Assembly: GCA_016125335.1 (NCBI GenBank)
Contig: WGLY01000015.1
Span: 183,267 to 247,266, forward strand
Source: Frankiales bacterium
Lineage (GTDB): Bacteria; Actinomycetota; Actinomycetes; S36-B12; CAIYMF01
Length of the DNA stretch: 64,000 nucleotides
Reading direction: 5' to 3'
This document shows, in pieces, positions 42,380 through 51,061 of the stretch. The notes under the pieces were generated by a model. It did not search any database. It saw only the letters and a list, made by a program, of their open reading frames with translations, and had not been told where the DNA came from. Numbering within the stretch: the stretch's first letter is position 1; each line of letters opens with the position of its first letter. The translations under genes were made by a program, and so were the position numbers.

Positions 42380-44284
42380 GTGAGCCCGCACGTCCCCACC
42401 CCGGCGTCGCTCGTGCACGTCGCCGGCCGGCGCACGGGCCGCAGCTACGACGCCCTCCCGGGGCTCGACGCGCCACGGCCCGGCCCAGCCGCGCGGCCGG
42501 TCGCCGCGACCCGGGTGGAGCCGGAGCACCTCGCCCGCCGGCGGCCCGCGCAGCCCACCTTCGACGACCTCGGCACGCCGCTGCCGGAGGTCACGTTCGT
42601 CGTCGTCGACCTCGAGACCACCGGCGGCACGCCCTCGGAGGCCGGCATCACCGAGATCGGGGCGGTCAAGGTGCGCGGCGGCGAGGTGCTCGGCGAGTTC
42701 CAGACCCTCGTGCAGCCGGGGGTGTCCGTGCCGCCGTTCATCGCGCTGCTCACCGGCATCACCGACGCGATGCTCGTCGACGCGCCGCCGCTCGGCGCCG
42801 CGGTTCCGGCGTTCCTGGACTTCGCCGCGGGGTCGGTGCTCGTCGCGCACAACGCGCCCTACGACGTCTCCTTCCTCAAGGGCGCCTGCGCCCGGCTCGG
42901 CCGGCCCTGGCCGGAGCACACCGTCGTCGACACCGCCCGCCTGGCCCGCGCCGTCCTGCTGCGCGACGAGGTGCGCAACTGCAAGCTCGGCACCCTCGCG
43001 CAGCACTTCCGCGCCTCCACCGTGCCGGACCACCGCGCCCTGTCGGACGCCCGCGCCACCGTCGACGTGCTGCACGGCCTCATCGAGCGCGTGGGCAGCC
43101 TCGGCGTCCACTCCCTCGAGGACCTCGCCACCTACACCTCGCGGGTCAGCCCGTCGCAGCGCCGCAAGCGCCACCTCGCCGAGGGGCTGCCGGACTCCCC
43201 CGGCGTCTACGTCTTCCGCGACTCGCAGGGCCGGGCGCTGTACGTCGGCAAGTCCGGGCGCATCCGCTCGCGGGTGCGCACCTACTTCACCGCGTCGGAG
43301 AAGCGCACCCGCATGGCCGAGATGGTCGGGATCGCCGAGCGCGTCGACGCGATCCCCTGCGCGACCCCGCTCGAGGCGGAGGTGCGCGAGCTGCGCCTGA
43401 TCGCCGAGCTCGCCCCGCGCTACAACCGGCGCAGCCGCAACCCCGAGCGGGCGGTGTGGGTCAAGCTCACCGCCGAGCCGTTCCCGCGGCTGTCCGTGGT
43501 GCGCCGGGTGCGCGACGACGCCGCGTCCGGCGCGGCCTACCTCGGCCCCTTCCGGTCCCGCCGCACCGCGGGCGAGGCCGTCGAGGCGCTGCAGGCCGCG
43601 ATCGGGCTGCGCACCTGCACCGACCGCATCTCCCCCACGCGCACGTCGTCGGCGTGCGCCCTGGCCGAGATGGGACGCTGCGCAGCGCCCTGCGTCGGGG
43701 CGGTCGACGTCGCCGGCTACGCCCCGCTCGTGGAGGCGGCCCGGCACGCGCTGCTCGACGACGTCCGCGCCGTGGAGGCCGCGCTGCTGGCGCGGCTGCG
43801 CACCCTCGCGGCGGACCTGCGCTACGAGGAGGCGGCGCAGTGGCGCGACCGGCTCGAGGCCTTCGCCCGCGGCGCGGCGACGGCCCAGGAGATCTCCGCC
43901 CTCGCCGCCCACGCGCAGCTCGTCGCCGCACGGCCGGTGGCCGACGGCGGCTGGGAGGTGCACGTCGTGCGCCACGGCCGGCTCGCAGGTGCGGCGTCGG
44001 TGCCGCCCGGCGTCGACCCCCGCCCGGTCGTCGACGCGCTGCTGGCCACCAGCGAGGACGTCGCCGCCGGTGCGGGCCCGGCGCCGGCCGCGCTCGTGGA
44101 GGAGACCACCCGCATCCTGCGCTGGCTCGAGAGCGACGGCGTGCGCCTGGTGCCCCAGGCCCGGGCGACGCCCTGGGCGCTGCCCGCGCACGGGGCCGCG
44201 GGGCTGCTCGCCCGGCTCGCGGCGGCGGCCCGCACCGACGTGCTGCGCCTGCCCGCCGCGCACAGCCTGCGCCCCGCGGGCTGA
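42380..44284 (+). CDS. DEDDh exonuclease fused to GIY-YIG/UvrC-like N-terminal half
   Basis: A 634-aa fusion. Residues 70-240 are a DnaQ-type 3'-5' exonuclease (D77, E79 in VDLETTG; AHNAPYD; H218 and D223 in DHRALSDARAT). Residues 265-350 are a GIY-YIG nuclease (GVY 275-277, YVG 288-290), followed by the UvrC Cys-containing region (CALAEMGRCAAPC) and a UVR motif (DLRYEEAAQWRDRLEAF). The second incision half of UvrC is absent. It matches the architecture of M. tuberculosis Rv2191. Likely DNA-repair role; exact pathway unclear. Confidence 0.93.
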   Translation: MSPHVPTPASLVHVAGRRTGRSYDALPGLDAPRPGPAARPVAATRVEPEHLARRRPAQPTFDDLGTPLPEVTFVVVDLETTGGTPSEAGITEIGAVKVRGGEVLGEFQTLVQPGVSVPPFIALLTGITDAMLVDAPPLGAAVPAFLDFAAGSVLVAHNAPYDVSFLKGACARLGRPWPEHTVVDTARLARAVLLRDEVRNCKLGTLAQHFRASTVPDHRALSDARATVDVLHGLIERVGSLGVHSLEDLATYTSRVSPSQRRKRHLAEGLPDSPGVYVFRDSQGRALYVGKSGRIRSRVRTYFTASEKRTRMAEMVGIAERVDAIPCATPLEAEVRELRLIAELAPRYNRRSRNPERAVWVKLTAEPFPRLSVVRRVRDDAASGAAYLGPFRSRRTAGEAVEALQAAIGLRTCTDRISPTRTSSACALAEMGRCAAPCVGAVDVAGYAPLVEAARHALLDDVRAVEAALLARLRTLAADLRYEEAAQWRDRLEAFARGAATAQEISALAAHAQLVAARPVADGGWEVHVVRHGRLAGAASVPPGVDPRPVVDALLATSEDVAAGAGPAPAALVEETTRILRWLESDGVRLVPQARATPWALPAHGAAGLLARLAAAARTDVLRLPAAHSLRPAG

Positions 44285-44304
44285 CCCGGGCCTAGGGTGA
44301 CGCC

Positions 44305-44583
44305 ATGGTCACCGCTCTCGTGTTCATCCGCACCGAGCTGCACGCCGTCAACGACGTCGCCGAGACCGTCGCCGGTATCGACGGCGTGAGCGAGGTCTAC
44401 TCCGTGACCGGCGACCTCGACCTCGTGGCGCTGGTGCGGGTGCGGGCCCTCGAGGACGTCAGCGCCGTGGTCACCGACGGGATCGCCCGCGTGGAGGGCA
44501 TCGCGGAGACCGAGACGCACATCGCGTTCCGCACCTACAGCCGCCACGACCTCGAGGCCGCGTTCTCCATCGGCCTGGACTGA
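44305..44583 (+). CDS. Stand-alone Lrp/AsnC ligand-binding (RAM) domain protein
   Basis: A 92-aa protein corresponding only to the effector-binding domain of Lrp/AsnC regulators (VSEVYSVTGDLDLVALVRV, then ETETHIAFRTYSR). There is no DNA-binding helix-turn-helix. Such proteins oligomerise and bind amino acids or related ligands. Its location beside trpD, convergent with it, makes amino-acid sensing plausible but unproven. Confidence 0.9.
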   Translation: MVTALVFIRTELHAVNDVAETVAGIDGVSEVYSVTGDLDLVALVRVRALEDVSAVVTDGIARVEGIAETETHIAFRTYSRHDLEAAFSIGLD

Positions 44584-44591
44584 CGCCGCCC

Positions 44592-44627
44592 ACGTCCGGC
44601 GGAGCCGGGCGCGGGGACGTCCGGCGG
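44592..44627. repeat. 11-bp direct repeat between convergent stops
   Basis: ACGTCCGGCGG occurs at 44592-44602 and 44617-44627 in the 44-base gap between the Lrp-type gene and trpD. It may be part of a weak termination structure; no further significance is evident. Confidence 0.4.
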
Positions 44628-45722
44628 TCAGCGGCCGGCGAGCCGGCCGGACACCTCGATCCAGCGTGCCAGCACCGCCCCGGCGGCGCCGTCGTCGACC
44701 GCCTGCGCCGCGCGCGGCAGGGCCGCCGCGATCCGGTCGCCGGCGCTCCCCGGGCCGGGGTCGCCGGCCGCCGCGTCGTGCGCCACCAGGGCGGCCGCGG
44801 CACCGAGCAGCACGGCGTCGCGCACCGGGTCGAGGGCCGCGGAGCGCTCGCCGCCGAGGACGGCGCGGGCCACCGCGGCGTTGTAGTCCGCGTCCCGGCC
44901 GCGCAGCGCCTCCGGCGCGCACCGGGCGATCCCGAGGTCGGCGGCGTCGACCACCGACTCCACGACCGCGGCACCGGTGGCGTCCCACACCCGGGTGGGC
45001 GCGCCGGTGGACAGCTCGTCGAGGCCGTCCTCGCCGCGCACGACGATGGCCCGGGTGCCGCGGCTGCGCAGCGCCTCGGCCATCACCGGGGCCAGCCGCA
45101 GGTCCGCGCACCCCACGAGCTGGGCGGCGGGCCGGGCCGGGTTGGCCAGCGGCCCGAGCACGTTGAACACGGTGCCCACGCCCAGCTCGCGCCGGGCCAC
45201 CGCGGCGTGGCGCATCCCGGGGTGGAAGACGGGGGCGAAGCAGAAGGCGATCCCGGCCTGCTCCACGCACGGCCCGATGAGCTCGGCGGGCAGGTCCACC
45301 GTGACGCCGAGGGCCTCCAGGACGTCGGCCGAGCCCGCCGCCGAGCTCGCCGCGCGGTTGCCGTGCTTGACCACGGGGGCCCCGGTGGCGGCCACCACCA
45401 CCGCCGACATGGTGGAGATGTTGACGGTGTTGGAGCGGTCGCCGCCGGTGCCGCAGGTGTCGACCAGGGCCCCGACCGAGGCCGGGACCGTGACGGACGA
45501 GGCGTGGGCCAGCATCGCCGAGACCAGCCCGGCCACCTCGGGGGCGGTCTCGCCCTTGGCCCGCAGCGCGACCAGGAAGCCGGCGAGCTGCACCGGGGTG
45601 GCGTCGCCGGACATCACGCGGCCCATGGCCCACGCGGCGTCGTCGGCGGAGAGGTCCTCGCGGCGCAGCAGGGCGGCGGTGAGGTCGGCCCAGGCGCGCG
45701 GGTCGTCCGAGGAGGTCGTCAC
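44628..45722 (-). CDS. trpD: Anthranilate phosphoribosyltransferase
   Basis: A 364-aa TrpD: transfers phosphoribose from PRPP to anthranilate in tryptophan synthesis. The PRPP-binding DTCGTGGDRSNTVNIST and KHGNRAASSAAGSADVLEALG blocks and the LGPLANPARP and EDGLDE motifs are all present. It stands alone, apart from other trp genes, as in actinobacteria generally. GTG start at 45722. No leader peptide or attenuator is visible upstream. Confidence 0.95.
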   Translation of the reverse strand: MTTSSDDPRAWADLTAALLRREDLSADDAAWAMGRVMSGDATPVQLAGFLVALRAKGETAPEVAGLVSAMLAHASSVTVPASVGALVDTCGTGGDRSNTVNISTMSAVVVAATGAPVVKHGNRAASSAAGSADVLEALGVTVDLPAELIGPCVEQAGIAFCFAPVFHPGMRHAAVARRELGVGTVFNVLGPLANPARPAAQLVGCADLRLAPVMAEALRSRGTRAIVVRGEDGLDELSTGAPTRVWDATGAAVVESVVDAADLGIARCAPEALRGRDADYNAAVARAVLGGERSAALDPVRDAVLLGAAAALVAHDAAAGDPGPGSAGDRIAAALPRAAQAVDDGAAGAVLARWIEVSGRLAGR

Positions 45723-45759
45723 GGCCGAAACCCTAGCCAGGCCGCCTCCGGGCGCCGCG

Positions 45760-46179
45760 TCAGTTGCCGGTGACGGCCAGGCGGGGACGCAGCAGGGACG
45801 CCGCGGTGCGGGCCAGCACCACCGGGTCGATCGGGTGCGGCACCACGGCCTCGGCCTGCGACCAGGTGGCCAGCCACGCGTCCTGGGGGCGGCCGATGAT
45901 CAGCAGCACCGGCGGCGCCTGGTAGATCTCGGTCTTCATCCGCTTGGCGATGCCCATGCCGCCGGACGGCACGGCCTCGCCGTCGAGGATCGCGAGGTCC
46001 ACCCCGCCCTCCTCGAGCCGGCGGATCACCGCGGGCTCCGTGGCGGTCTCGACGTACTCGACCCGGGGCAGGTCCGCGGCGGGACGGCGCCCCAGCGCGG
46101 CGCGGACGGCCGCACGCACCGTCGCGTCGTCGCTGTAGACCAGGACCGTCAGGGTGGGCTCGGAGTCCGCGGTGCTCAT
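45760..46179 (-). CDS. Degenerate receiver-domain protein
   Basis: A 139-aa single receiver-like domain: acidic pair in YSDDATVRAAV, phospho-site Asp in LAILDGEAVPSGGMGIAKRMK. The conserved Lys of the last loop is replaced (VVPHPID rather than a KP motif), so phosphorylation-dependent switching may be lost. No output domain. It diverges from ctaE. An actinobacterial -10 (TACGAT) six bases before the ATG suggests a leaderless transcript. Confidence 0.82.
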   Translation of the reverse strand: MSTADSEPTLTVLVYSDDATVRAAVRAALGRRPAADLPRVEYVETATEPAVIRRLEEGGVDLAILDGEAVPSGGMGIAKRMKTEIYQAPPVLLIIGRPQDAWLATWSQAEAVVPHPIDPVVLARTAASLLRPRLAVTGN

Positions 46180-46185
46180 GCGCGA

Positions 46186-46191
46186 ATCGTA
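46186..46191 (-). promoter_or_regulatory. -10 box giving a leaderless receiver-protein mRNA
   Basis: TACGAT on the minus strand fits the actinobacterial TANNNT -10 consensus; six bases separate it from the ATG, so transcription would start at or next to the start codon. No good -35 is visible. Confidence 0.4.
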
Positions 46192-46389
46192 TCGGTGCGC
46201 GCCGGCCGCGCCCCGCCGAGCCGGACGGCGCCCGCCGGGGGCCCGCGGGTCCCTCGCAGGGGGCTCGCGACGGCTCCCGCGGCGCCCGTCGTGACCGCCC
46301 TGTGACCTGCGCGTACCCGCATCCGGACACCTGCGCCACGACGCGCCCCGGAGTCGGGGGGTGGGGGGGCCAGGTGGGTCCGGACCTGA

Positions 46390-46395
46390 CACAAT
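46390..46395 (+). promoter_or_regulatory. Possible -10 box for ctaE
   Basis: CACAAT, seven bases before the GTG at 46403, would give a leaderless mRNA if that GTG is the true ctaE start. It overlaps the alternative ATG at 46394. No ribosome site precedes either codon, in line with leaderless translation. Confidence 0.35.
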
Positions 46396-47008
46396 GCCGC
46401 GCGTGGCGACCGCAACCGTGTCCGAGACCGCAGCCGCGCACCCGCCGGCCAACCGCCCCAACATGGTGTCCGTCGGCACCATCGTCTGGCTGGCGAGCGA
46501 GCTCATGTTCTTCGCCGCCCTCTTCGCGATGTACTTCACGATGCGGGCGGTCAACCTCGAGACCTGGTCCGACTACACCGAGAAGCTGAACATCCCGTTC
46601 GCCACGGTCAACACGATCATCCTCGTGCTGTCGTCGGTGACCTGCCAGCTCGGTGTGTTCGCGGCCGAGCGCGGCGACGTCCGGCGCCTGCGGATGTGGT
46701 TCATCATCACGTTCGTCATGGGCGCGGTCTTCATCGCGGGCCAGGTCACGGAGTACGCCCAGCTCGTGCAGGAGGGCATCACGCTGTCCTCCTCGGCGTA
46801 CGGCTCGGTCTTCTACCTCACCACCGGCTTCCACGGCATGCACGTGACGGGCGGCCTCATCGCCTTCCTGTTCGTGCTGGGGCGCACCTACGCGTCGCGC
46901 CGGTTCACCCACCGCCAGGCCACCACCGCGATCGTCGTGTCGTACTACTGGCACTTCGTCGACGTCGTGTGGATCGGCCTGTTCACCATGATCTACCTCA
47001 TCAAGTGA
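46394..47008 (+). CDS. ctaE: Cytochrome aa3 oxidase subunit III
   Basis: A 204-aa protein with five hydrophobic helices and the subunit III blocks [26 protein letters not shown] and [14 protein letters not shown]. It stabilises the oxidase core in the cytoplasmic membrane. The GTG at 46403 (giving 201 aa, starting VATATV) is equally possible and matches a leaderless reading. First gene of the ctaE-qcrCAB cluster. Confidence 0.95.
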   Translation: MPRVATATVSETAAAHPPANRPNMVSVGTIVWLASELMFFAALFAMYFTMRAVNLETWSDYTEKLNIPFATVNTIILVLSSVTCQLGVFAAERGDVRRLRMWFIITFVMGAVFIAGQVTEYAQLVQEGITLSSSAYGSVFYLTTGFHGMHVTGGLIAFLFVLGRTYASRRFTHRQATTAIVVSYYWHFVDVVWIGLFTMIYLIK

Positions 47009-47070
47009 CCCCACCGACCCGCGTGACGCGCTGACCCTCGCCCACCTCACCGACCAGTGAAGGCGCTCAA

Positions 47071-47853
47071 GTGACCAGCACCTCCGTACGACGGCACAAG
47101 GCCACCGGACTCCTCGTCCTGCTCGGCGCCCTCGTCATGACCGGTCTGGGCTACGCCACCGTGACGCAGGCCGCCGAGGCCGCGCCCGCGGCGGCGTCCC
47201 AGACCCAGATCGACCAGGGCCGCCAGCTCTACCTCGAGGGCTGCGCCACCTGCCACGGGCTCGCCGCCCAGGGCACCAACGCCGGCCCCGGCCTCATCGG
47301 CGTCGGCGCGGCCGCCGTCGACTTCCAGGTCTCCACCGGCCGCATGCCGCTGGCCGCGCCCGCGGTGCAGGCCGTGCGCCGCACGCCCACCTACACGCCG
47401 GACCAGGTCGCCGCGCTCGCGGCCTTCGTCGCCTCGCTCGGCCCCGGCCCGGCCATCCCCTCCGCCCAGGACGTCAGCACCGCCGACGCCAACCTGGCGG
47501 AAGGCGGCGAGCTGTTCCGCACCAACTGCGCGCAGTGCCACAACTTCGCCGGCAAGGGCGGCGCGCTCTCCGACGGCAAGTTCGCCCCGAGCCTCATGGT
47601 GGCGACGCCGACGGAGATCTTCGAGGCCATGCTGACCGGCCCGCAGAACATGCCGAACTTCCCCAACTCCACGCTGCCGGTCGAGAAGAAGCAGGCGATC
47701 ATCAAGTACATCGAGCACCTGCAGAACTCCCCCGACCCCGGCGGTCTCGCGCTCGGCTCCTACGGGCCCGTGACCGAGGGCGTGTTCATCTGGACCGCGG
47801 GTATCGGCGCGGTCCTCCTGGCTGCGGTGTGGATCGGGGCGAAGGTGCGATGA
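47071..47853 (+). CDS. qcrC: Di-haem cytochrome c subunit of the bc1 complex
   Basis: A 260-aa protein with an N-terminal membrane segment (about 11-31), two CxxCH haem sites (C58-H62 and C153-H157) and a C-terminal membrane helix (about 240-256). In actinobacteria this fused cytochrome cc replaces a free cytochrome c and hands electrons directly to CtaC in the bc1-aa3 supercomplex. The stop overlaps the start of qcrA. Confidence 0.96.
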   Translation: MTSTSVRRHKATGLLVLLGALVMTGLGYATVTQAAEAAPAAASQTQIDQGRQLYLEGCATCHGLAAQGTNAGPGLIGVGAAAVDFQVSTGRMPLAAPAVQAVRRTPTYTPDQVAALAAFVASLGPGPAIPSAQDVSTADANLAEGGELFRTNCAQCHNFAGKGGALSDGKFAPSLMVATPTEIFEAMLTGPQNMPNFPNSTLPVEKKQAIIKYIEHLQNSPDPGGLALGSYGPVTEGVFIWTAGIGAVLLAAVWIGAKVR

Positions 47854-48881
47854 GCGACAACCACGGAACCGACGTCAGCACGGTCGAGCCCGGCGAGGCG
47901 CCGCTCTACCCGCTGCCTCCGCACCACCTGCGGCTCACCGACACCGACCCGCGCGCCGCGCGCCGCGCGGAGCGCCAGGTCGCGGCGATGTTCGCGCTGT
48001 CCGCGCTCGCGGTCCTCTCGTTCGTCGTCATCTACTTCACCGTCCCCACGACGTACTTCGTCGACCTCGGCCCCATCGGGATCGTCTCGACCAGCAACCT
48101 GCTGCTCGGGCTCAGCTTCGGCCTCGCGATCCTGCTCATCGGCCTCGGCGCGATCCAGTGGGCCAAGAAGCTCATGGCCGACGAGGAGATCGTCGACGAG
48201 CGCCACCCCATCGGCTCGCCGCCGCAGGACCAGGCCGCGGCCAAGGAGATGTTCGACACCGGCGTGGCCGAGTCGGGCTTCGTCGAGCGCAAGATCGTGC
48301 GCCGCACGCTGATCGGGGCCCTCGCCCTCTTCCCGGTGCCGCTGATCGTGTTCCTCAAGGACATGGGCCCGCCGCCCGGCGACTCCCTGCGCCACACGAT
48401 CTGGGCGAAGGGCAGCCGCATCGTCGTCGACGTCACCGGGCAGAAGCTGCGCCCCGAGGACCTCGCGATCGGCACCCTGGTGTCGGCCTCCCCCGAGAAC
48501 CTCAACGCCGTCGAGGAGGCCGAGGGCAACCAGAACGCCCGGGCCAAGGCCTCGATCATCCTCGTGCGCATGCGCCCGGAGGAGATCAAGTCGCAGCAGG
48601 CTCCGGCGGGTCAGACCTGGGACGTGCAGGGCATCCTCGCGTTCTCCAAGATCTGCACCCACGTGGGCTGCCCCATCGCGCTCTACCAGCAGCGCCAGCA
48701 CGCCTTGCTCTGCCCGTGCCACCAGTCGACGTTCGACCTGTCCGACTCCGGCAACGTCATCTTCGGCCCGGCCCACCGCCGCATGCCGCAGCTGCCGATC
48801 ATGGTCGACAGCGACGGCTACCTCGCCGCGCAGAGCGACTTCCAGGAACCCGTCGGACCGAGCTTCTGGGAGCGCGGATGA
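47850..48881 (+). CDS. qcrA: Rieske iron-sulfur subunit of the bc1 complex
   Basis: A 343-aa Rieske protein with three N-terminal-half membrane helices (about 46-66, 75-97, 150-170), as in actinobacteria, and the 2Fe-2S ligands in CTHVGCP and CPCHQSTF. It oxidises menaquinol and passes electrons to QcrC. Coupled by 4-base overlaps to both neighbours. Confidence 0.96.
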   Translation: MSDNHGTDVSTVEPGEAPLYPLPPHHLRLTDTDPRAARRAERQVAAMFALSALAVLSFVVIYFTVPTTYFVDLGPIGIVSTSNLLLGLSFGLAILLIGLGAIQWAKKLMADEEIVDERHPIGSPPQDQAAAKEMFDTGVAESGFVERKIVRRTLIGALALFPVPLIVFLKDMGPPPGDSLRHTIWAKGSRIVVDVTGQKLRPEDLAIGTLVSASPENLNAVEEAEGNQNARAKASIILVRMRPEEIKSQQAPAGQTWDVQGILAFSKICTHVGCPIALYQQRQHALLCPCHQSTFDLSDSGNVIFGPAHRRMPQLPIMVDSDGYLAAQSDFQEPVGPSFWERG

Positions 48882-50545
48882 GCATCATCGTCAAGGAGGC
48901 CGGACGGGCCATCCAGCGCGCCGACGAGCGTGCCCCGATCTCGACGCTGGCCAAGGGCAACCTGCGCAAGATCTTCCCGGACCACTGGTCGTTCATGCTG
49001 GGCGAGATCGCGCTCTACTCGTTCATCGTCCTGCTGCTCACCGGCGTCTACCTGACCATCTGGTTCAAGCCGTCGATGGTCGAGGTCGTCTACCACGGCT
49101 CCTACGCGCCGCTCGAGGGCATCCAGATGTCCGAGGCCTACTCCTCGGCGCTCAACATCAGCTTCGACGTGCGCGGCGGCCTGCTCATCCGGCAGATCCA
49201 CCACTGGGCGGCCCTGTTCTTCATGGCCGCGATGATGGTGCACATGTTCCGGATCTTCTTCACCGGAGCGTTCCGCAAGCCGCGCGAGCTCAACTGGGTC
49301 ATCGGCGGCTCGATGATCCTCATCGGCCTGCTCGAGGGCTTCGCCGGCTACTCGCTGCCCGACGACCTGCTCTCCGGCGTCGGCGTGCGCATCGTGGCCG
49401 GCATCATCGAGTCGATCCCGGTGGTGGGCACCTACCTGCTGTTCTTCATCTTCGGCGGCCAGTACCCCGGCAGCGACTTCATCCCCCGGCTGTACACGTT
49501 CCACGTGCTGCTGGTGCCGGGCATCCTGCTGGCCCTCGTGGGGCTGCACCTGGTGCTGATCTTCTACCACAAGCACACGCAGTACCCCGGGCCCGGCCGC
49601 ACCAACAGCAACATCGTCGGGTTCCCGCTCTTCCCGGTGTACACCGCGAAGGCCGGCGGCTTCTTCTTCGTCGTCTTCGGCATCACGACGCTCATCGCGT
49701 CGTTCGTGACGATCAACCCGATCTGGGCCTACGGACCCTACGTACCGGACCAGGTGACAGCCGGGTCCCAACCCGACTGGTACATCGGGTTCGTCGACGG
49801 CGCGCTGCGCGCGTTCCCCAACTGGGAGACGGTGATCGGCAGCTACACGATCAGCTGGAACATCTTCCTGCCCTGTGTCGTGCTGCCCGGCCTGCTCATC
49901 ACGGCCATGCTGATCTACCCGTTCCTGGAAGCGTGGATCACCGGCGACCGGGGTGAGCACCACATCCTCGACCGGCCGCGCAACGCGGCCACGCGCACCG
50001 CGATCGGCGTCATGGCGATCACGTTCTACGGCATCCTCGTGATCAACGGCGCGAACGACATCATCGCCCAGGCGTTCCACGTCCCCTTCAACGGCATCAC
50101 GTGGTTCACCCGCATCGGCGTGTTCGTCCTCCCGCCGCTGGCCTTCCTCGCCACCCGCCGCTTCTGCCTCGGGCTCCAGCGCCGCGACCGCGACCTGCTG
50201 CTGCACGGCCGCGAGAGCGGGCAGATCCTGCGGCTGCCGCACGGCGAGTTCATCGAGATCCACACGCCGATCTCCGACGAGGAGCGGGCCGTCATCCTCG
50301 CCAAGGACAACGTGCCCGTGCTCGAGGCGCCGCCGGCCACGGACGAGAACGGCGTGGCGACGCCGGGCCTGCGGGCCAAGCGGCGCCGGGCCCGCTTCTC
50401 CCGGATGTTCTACGGCGACAACGTGGCCACGCCCACGCCGGAGGAGATCGAGGCCGCCGAGCACCACCTGCACGCCGAGCACGAGCACGAGGTGGAGGAG
50501 CTGCACGAGGCCGGCAAGGACGCCCCCGCGGGCATCACCGACTGA
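48878..50545 (+). CDS. qcrB: Cytochrome b subunit of the bc1 complex
   Basis: A 555-aa cytochrome b with the haem-ligating His pairs on helices II and IV (IRQIHHWAALFFMAAMMVHMFRIF; LYTFHVLLVPGILLALVGLHLVLIFYHK) and the quinol-oxidation site PDWY. The C-terminal 110 residues are a charged cytoplasmic tail with a His/Glu-rich end. The start overlaps qcrA. Confidence 0.96.
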   Translation: MSIIVKEAGRAIQRADERAPISTLAKGNLRKIFPDHWSFMLGEIALYSFIVLLLTGVYLTIWFKPSMVEVVYHGSYAPLEGIQMSEAYSSALNISFDVRGGLLIRQIHHWAALFFMAAMMVHMFRIFFTGAFRKPRELNWVIGGSMILIGLLEGFAGYSLPDDLLSGVGVRIVAGIIESIPVVGTYLLFFIFGGQYPGSDFIPRLYTFHVLLVPGILLALVGLHLVLIFYHKHTQYPGPGRTNSNIVGFPLFPVYTAKAGGFFFVVFGITTLIASFVTINPIWAYGPYVPDQVTAGSQPDWYIGFVDGALRAFPNWETVIGSYTISWNIFLPCVVLPGLLITAMLIYPFLEAWITGDRGEHHILDRPRNAATRTAIGVMAITFYGILVINGANDIIAQAFHVPFNGITWFTRIGVFVLPPLAFLATRRFCLGLQRRDRDLLLHGRESGQILRLPHGEFIEIHTPISDEERAVILAKDNVPVLEAPPATDENGVATPGLRAKRRRARFSRMFYGDNVATPTPEEIEAAEHHLHAEHEHEVEELHEAGKDAPAGITD

Positions 50546-50560
50546 TCCGCAGCACGAGCG

Positions 50561-50602
50561 AACGACGAGGGCCCGGTCCGTGCGGACCGGGCCCTCGTCG
50601 TT
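50561..50602. terminator. Very strong hairpin terminator after qcrB
   Basis: A perfect 20-bp stem: AACGACGAGGGCCCGGTCCG pairs with its reverse complement across a TG loop, 16 bases after the qcrB stop. The symmetric GTT end gives a short T-run. It closes the ctaE-qcrCAB transcript. Confidence 0.88.
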
Positions 50603-50674
50603 GTCGACGCCGGTGGAGGCTCCGGCGGCGCTGAGCGGGCGCGCGCGACCGGGCCGGTGCGGCACACTCGGCAC

Positions 50675-51004
50675 GTGTCCTGGACCGCTCCCCCGTCGGC
50701 CAGCGGGTGCCGCGACGGCCACCCGGAGCGGCTGACGCCCGGCTACGACCCGCAGCTGGGCCTGGTCCCCTCACGCACGTCGATGTGGTTCGGGGCCGTG
50801 GTGCTGGCCCTCCTGTGCGCCGCGGTGTGGGTGTGGCTCCCGGGGCTGCGCGGCTGGCTCGTCGTGGTGCTGGCCGCGGCGCTCGGCCTCACCGCGCTGG
50901 TGCAGCTGCTGCTCGGCCACCGGGGCCGGTGCGCCGCACGGCGTACGGCCCGCTGGTTCCTCGGCGCGCCCGGGGCGCTGCTCGACCCCAGCGGGGACGA
51001 CTGA
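50675..51004 (+). CDS. Small membrane protein with two helices
   Basis: A 109-aa protein: a polar lead ending SRTSMWF, two hydrophobic segments (about 38-56 and 60-80), then a basic tail. It resembles short DUF3040-like or hypothetical actinobacterial membrane proteins near the cta genes, but I cannot assign it. GTG 50675 is the best start; no strong ribosome site. Confidence 0.6.
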   Translation: MSWTAPPSASGCRDGHPERLTPGYDPQLGLVPSRTSMWFGAVVLALLCAAVWVWLPGLRGWLVVVLAAALGLTALVQLLLGHRGRCAARRTARWFLGAPGALLDPSGDD

Positions 51005-51061
51005 CACCACCGTGCGGGATCTCGGCGCGCCGGGGGCGGCGCGAGGCGGTGCCGGCCCGCG

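Noticed and set aside
42380..44284. UvrC of nucleotide excision repair
   Set aside because: It has an added DnaQ exonuclease and lacks the C-terminal endonuclease and helix-hairpin-helix halves of UvrC.
44592..44627. Direct repeats as a mini CRISPR
   Set aside because: Only two 11-bp copies 14 bases apart in a convergent gap; no array and no cas genes.
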